This document shows, piece after piece, positions 61,251 to 64,000 of a stretch of 64,000 nucleotides of DNA. A model generated the notes under the pieces. It saw only the letters and a list, made by a program, of their open reading frames with translations. It ran no database searches and was not told the origin of the DNA. Location: positions 124,001 to 188,000 of the forward strand of contig CP143946.1 in the NCBI GenBank assembly GCA_036419695.1, written 5' to 3'. The stretch is from [Clostridium] symbiosum. GTDB taxonomy: Bacteria > Bacillota > Clostridia > Lachnospirales > Lachnospiraceae. The position numbers and the translations under genes are program-made. Position 1 is the first letter of the stretch. Each line of letters opens with the position of its first letter.

Positions 61251-62918
61251 ATGACAGTTGATAAAACGAAAAAGACGATAGTAATCGGGCATAAAAATCC
61301 TGATACGGATTCAATCTGCTCTGCCATCTGTTACGCGAATTTGAAGCAGATTACGACCGGAGGGGAGTATGTGCCGGGCCGGGCCGGGCACGTCAATTCT
61401 GAGACACAGTTTGTACTTGATTATTTCGGTATGGCAGCGCCGAAGGAGACCCTGACGGTCAAAACCCAGGTAAAGGATATAGACATAAGAGAAACAAAAG
61501 GCGTGGCAAAGAATATATCCCTGAAAAAAGCATGGAACCTGATGCAGGACGCCGGTGTTGTGACGATTCCGGCCGTTACTGAGGACAATGTGCTGGAGGG
61601 GCTGATTACGGTAGGAGACATAACGCGTTCCTACATGAACGTTTACGACAGCAGCATCCTCTCCAAGGCGTGCACCCAGTATACGAATATCATCGAGACC
61701 CTGGAAGGGGCAATGCTCATTGGAGATGAAAAGGAATATTTCAAAGAAGGCAAGGTGCTGATTGCCGCCGCCAACCCGGATATGATGGAATACTACATTG
61801 AGAAAAATGATCTCGTAATCCTGGGCAACCGGTATGAATCACAGCTTTGCGCGATAGAGATGGAGGCAAGCTGTATCATTGTCTGTGAGGGGGCAGGCGT
61901 ATCCATGACAATCAAAAAGCTGGCTCAGGAGAGAGGCTGCACCGTGGTTACGACGCCTTACGATACGTATACGGCGGCGCGTCTGATCAACCAGAGCATG
62001 CCGATCAGCTTTTTCATGAAGACGGAGAACCTCATCACATTTGATACCGATGATTACATTGACGATATTAAAGAAGTGATGGCGAGCAAACGCCACCGCG
62101 ATTTCCCGATTCTCGACAAGAACGGCAAGTATAAGGGAATGATATCCCGCCGGAACCTGCTGGGCGCCAGAGGGAAAAATGTAATACTTGTAGATCATAA
62201 CGAGCGGAGCCAGGCCGTCGACGGTATAGAGAACGCCAATATCCTGGAGATCATCGATCATCACCGGCTCGGTACGGTGGAGACAATGGGACCGGTATTT
62301 TTCAGGAACCAGCCGCTGGGCTGCACGGCCACAATCATTTATCAGATGTATAAAGAGGCCGGGGTTACCATTGAGAAAAAAATTGCAGGGCTGCTCTGCA
62401 GCGCTATTATTTCCGATACGCTTCTCTTCCGCTCGCCGACCTGTACGCCGGTAGATAAAGATGCGGCTTTGAAGCTTGCAGCGATTGCAGAGATCGATGT
62501 GGAACAGCATGCCAATAAGATGTTTGCCGCAGGAAGTAAACTGAAAGGCAAGAGTGACGCGGAAATCTTCTATCAGGATTTCAAGCGCTTTACGGCCGGA
62601 AAGATTTCTTTCGGCGTGGGCCAGATTACATCCCTGAATTCCGGAGAACTGGATGAACTGAAAGACCGGATGTTATCGTATATGGACAGGGCCAGGGAAG
62701 ACGAGAAGGTGGATATGATGTTCTTCATGCTGACCAATATCCTGACGGAGTCCACGGAGCTTATCTGCGATGGACAGGGGGCCGAACAACTGGCTGCCGA
62801 CGCCTTCCACATCGGCGAGGGGGAAAGGGATACGGAAAGACATATTGTCAGCCTGCCGGGCGTTGTTTCGAGGAAAAAACAGCTTGTGCCGGGCCTGATG
62901 GTAGCGACGGAACAATAG
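61251..62918 (+). CDS. ppaC: Mn-dependent inorganic pyrophosphatase with CBS/DRTGG domains (family II)
   Basis: 555 aa. DHH-type catalytic motifs: GHKNPDTDS (H14, D18, D20), LVDHNERSQ, EIIDHHRLG, then DHHA2 region with SDTLLFRSPT. Between the first and second DHH motifs lies a long regulatory insert with a CBS pair and a DRTGG-type segment (about 75-310), as in clostridial pyrophosphatases that are inhibited by AMP/ADP and activated by diadenosine polyphosphates. Hydrolyses PPi in the cytoplasm. Closed by a clear terminator. Confidence 0.93.
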   Translation: MTVDKTKKTIVIGHKNPDTDSICSAICYANLKQITTGGEYVPGRAGHVNSETQFVLDYFGMAAPKETLTVKTQVKDIDIRETKGVAKNISLKKAWNLMQDAGVVTIPAVTEDNVLEGLITVGDITRSYMNVYDSSILSKACTQYTNIIETLEGAMLIGDEKEYFKEGKVLIAAANPDMMEYYIEKNDLVILGNRYESQLCAIEMEASCIIVCEGAGVSMTIKKLAQERGCTVVTTPYDTYTAARLINQSMPISFFMKTENLITFDTDDYIDDIKEVMASKRHRDFPILDKNGKYKGMISRRNLLGARGKNVILVDHNERSQAVDGIENANILEIIDHHRLGTVETMGPVFFRNQPLGCTATIIYQMYKEAGVTIEKKIAGLLCSAIISDTLLFRSPTCTPVDKDAALKLAAIAEIDVEQHANKMFAAGSKLKGKSDAEIFYQDFKRFTAGKISFGVGQITSLNSGELDELKDRMLSYMDRAREDEKVDMMFFMLTNILTESTELICDGQGAEQLAADAFHIGEGERDTERHIVSLPGVVSRKKQLVPGLMVATEQ

Positions 62919-62931
62919 CTCAACTGGGAGG

Positions 62932-62961
62932 AAATGAGGGTATACATTACCCTCATTTTTT
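62932..62961 (+). terminator. Rho-independent terminator after pyrophosphatase
   Basis: Perfect nine-base arms AATGAGGGT/ACCCTCATT, loop of seven, then six T. Confidence 0.9.
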
Positions 62962-63003
62962 GTTATTATAAAAAGCAGGCCAACACTAAGAGGGATATGA
63001 TAA

Positions 63004-63741
63004 ATGAGGTATAAAAAAGATAACAGAGAAATAAAAAAAGATACGGAAAAACGGGAAAACAGTGGTATCAAAACAAGTAAAAAAGACAGTCTGAATGCCC
63101 TGGAAAGTCCCGTATCCCGGAAGGCGCAGTGGAAACCGGGAAATATGGTGTATCCGGTACCTGCCGTTATGGTGACGGTTGCGGATCGGGACGGGGTGAG
63201 CAATATTATTACAATCGCCTGGACCGGCACGGTTTGTACCAACCCGCCGATGGCCTATATATCGGTCAGACCGGAACGCCATTCATACGGGATGCTGAAG
63301 GAGTCGGGAGAATTTGTCATCAATCTGACGACGGAGAAGCTGGTCCATGCAACCGACTACTGCGGAGTCAAATCGGGACGGGATACGGATAAATGGAAAG
63401 ATACGGGACTTACCCCCATTCCGGCGCAGGTGGTCGGCGCTCCACTGATTAAGGAGAGCCCCGTCAATATTGAGTGCCGTGTAACGGAGGTAAAGGAACT
63501 GGGGTCCCACCATATGTTCCTGGCCGAAGTGGTGGCCGTAGATGTGGATGAGGCCTATCTGGATGAGAAGGGCAAGTTTGAGCTGCACAAAGCGGCGCCG
63601 ATTGTCTATTCCCACGGAGAATATTATGGACTTTCCAGTCTTCTGGGAACGTTCGGCTACAGCATAAGAAAAAAGATGGTGTCCGTAAAAGACGGAAGAA
63701 AAAAGACGGGAGGAAAGCATGGCAGACAACAGGGACGTTAA
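63004..63741 (+). CDS. Flavin reductase family FMN-binding protein
   Basis: 245 aa, flavin reductase-like domain at 40-210: VYPVPAVMVTVADRDGVSN, IAWTGTVCTNPPMAYISVRP, GEFVINLTTE, SPVNIECRVTEV. The first 35 residues and last 25 are highly basic. Such proteins are common in anaerobes as FMN electron carriers; partner unknown. GAGGGATATGATAA precedes the ATG. The next gene starts 20 bases before its stop. Confidence 0.88.
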   Translation: MRYKKDNREIKKDTEKRENSGIKTSKKDSLNALESPVSRKAQWKPGNMVYPVPAVMVTVADRDGVSNIITIAWTGTVCTNPPMAYISVRPERHSYGMLKESGEFVINLTTEKLVHATDYCGVKSGRDTDKWKDTGLTPIPAQVVGAPLIKESPVNIECRVTEVKELGSHHMFLAEVVAVDVDEAYLDEKGKFELHKAAPIVYSHGEYYGLSSLLGTFGYSIRKKMVSVKDGRKKTGGKHGRQQGR

Positions 63742-64000
63742 GGCGGAAACGGAGATAGAAGCGCGCAGCACGGGAAACAACATAACATTGATTGGTATGC
63801 CGGCGGCAGGAAAGAGCACGGTTGGAGTGCTTCTCGCCAAGCGCCTCGGTTACTCCTTCATCGACGTGGATATCGTAATTCAGGAAGAAAAGGGAAAACT
63901 GCTGAAAGAAATTATTAAAGAACAGGGCCTCGACGGATTTATGGAGGTAGAAAACCAGGTCAATGCGGGACTGAAAGCAAACCGCGCCGTAATCGCCCCC
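63719..64000 (+). CDS. Shikimate kinase-like protein (3' end outside window)
   Basis: First 94 residues of a small kinase. After about 22 polar residues, P-loop LIGMPAAGKSTVG, then LAKRLGYSFIDVDIVIQ with the Asp typical of shikimate kinase and the segment leading to the shikimate-binding Arg region beyond the cut. Phosphorylates shikimate or a similar small hydroxy-acid. Overlaps the flavin reductase by 23 bases, with GGGAGG upstream; runs off the window. Confidence 0.78.
   Translation, partial: MADNRDVKAETEIEARSTGNNITLIGMPAAGKSTVGVLLAKRLGYSFIDVDIVIQEEKGKLLKEIIKEQGLDGFMEVENQVNAGLKANRAVIAP

Overview
The window looks like chromosomal DNA from a spore-forming gut anaerobe of the Lachnospiraceae / Clostridium cluster XIVa type. 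This is an inference from moderate GC content, strong AGGAGG-type ribosome binding sites, a YyaC-type sporulation protein, a flavin reductase-rubredoxin fusion, orphan lipoprotein peptide-binding proteins and typical clostridial amino-acid and acyl-CoA genes. No tRNA, rRNA, CRISPR array, phage block or transposase gene was seen. Almost all genes are intact; the first (M20/YgeY-type hydrolase) and last (shikimate-kinase-like) are cut by the window edges.

Layout. 1-6054: plus-strand operon for cyclic ureide/hydantoin and N-acyl-D-amino-acid breakdown (YgeY-type hydrolase, dihydropyrimidinase/hydantoinase, NCS1 permease, N-acyl-D-amino-acid deacylase, RidA), closed by a strong terminator. 6084-12032: minus-strand amidohydrolase, PHP metallohydrolase and NhaC antiporter genes, with a divergent LysR regulator. 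12115-19774: flavin reductase-rubredoxin, TSCPD protein, MTA/SAH nucleosidase, a membrane protein of unknown function, M29 aminopeptidase with a peptide-binding lipoprotein, and a methyltransferase. 20481-26397: minus-strand acyl-CoA operon (acyl-CoA dehydrogenase, crotonase, CoA-transferase, Na+ symporter) with a divergent LysR gene. 26535-33738: glutamate dehydrogenase, glucose-6-phosphate isomerase, an HD-GYP protein, a MalY-type C-S lyase and a dicarboxylate/amino-acid symporter.

34188-47931 is the most distinctive region. An operon encodes a complete Opp-type peptide ABC transporter, two D-cysteine-desulfhydrase-family PLP enzymes, a transglutaminase-like protein, a DppA-type D-aminopeptidase (M55) and an M19 dipeptidase. 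Ahead of it lie a textbook -24/-12 sigma-54 promoter and, about 190 bases upstream of the expected transcription start, a perfect AT-rich palindrome. Convergent at its far end is a sigma-54 activator gene. Together these suggest a sigma-54-controlled system for importing and dismantling D-amino-acid-containing peptides, possibly cell-wall peptides.

48275-64000: a CofE-like ligase, two unknown membrane/coiled-coil proteins, YyaC, a LysM protein, transketolase, ROK glucokinase, a YtcJ-like amidohydrolase, a CBS-containing Mn-dependent pyrophosphatase, a flavin reductase and a shikimate-kinase-like gene.

Two dispersed non-coding repeat families run through the window. Family A (about 320-345 bp, three copies plus an end fragment) forms a long nested hairpin. 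Family B has short copies fused to terminator hairpins and two 205-211 bp copies bounded by 12-bp terminal inverted repeats, resembling a MITE.
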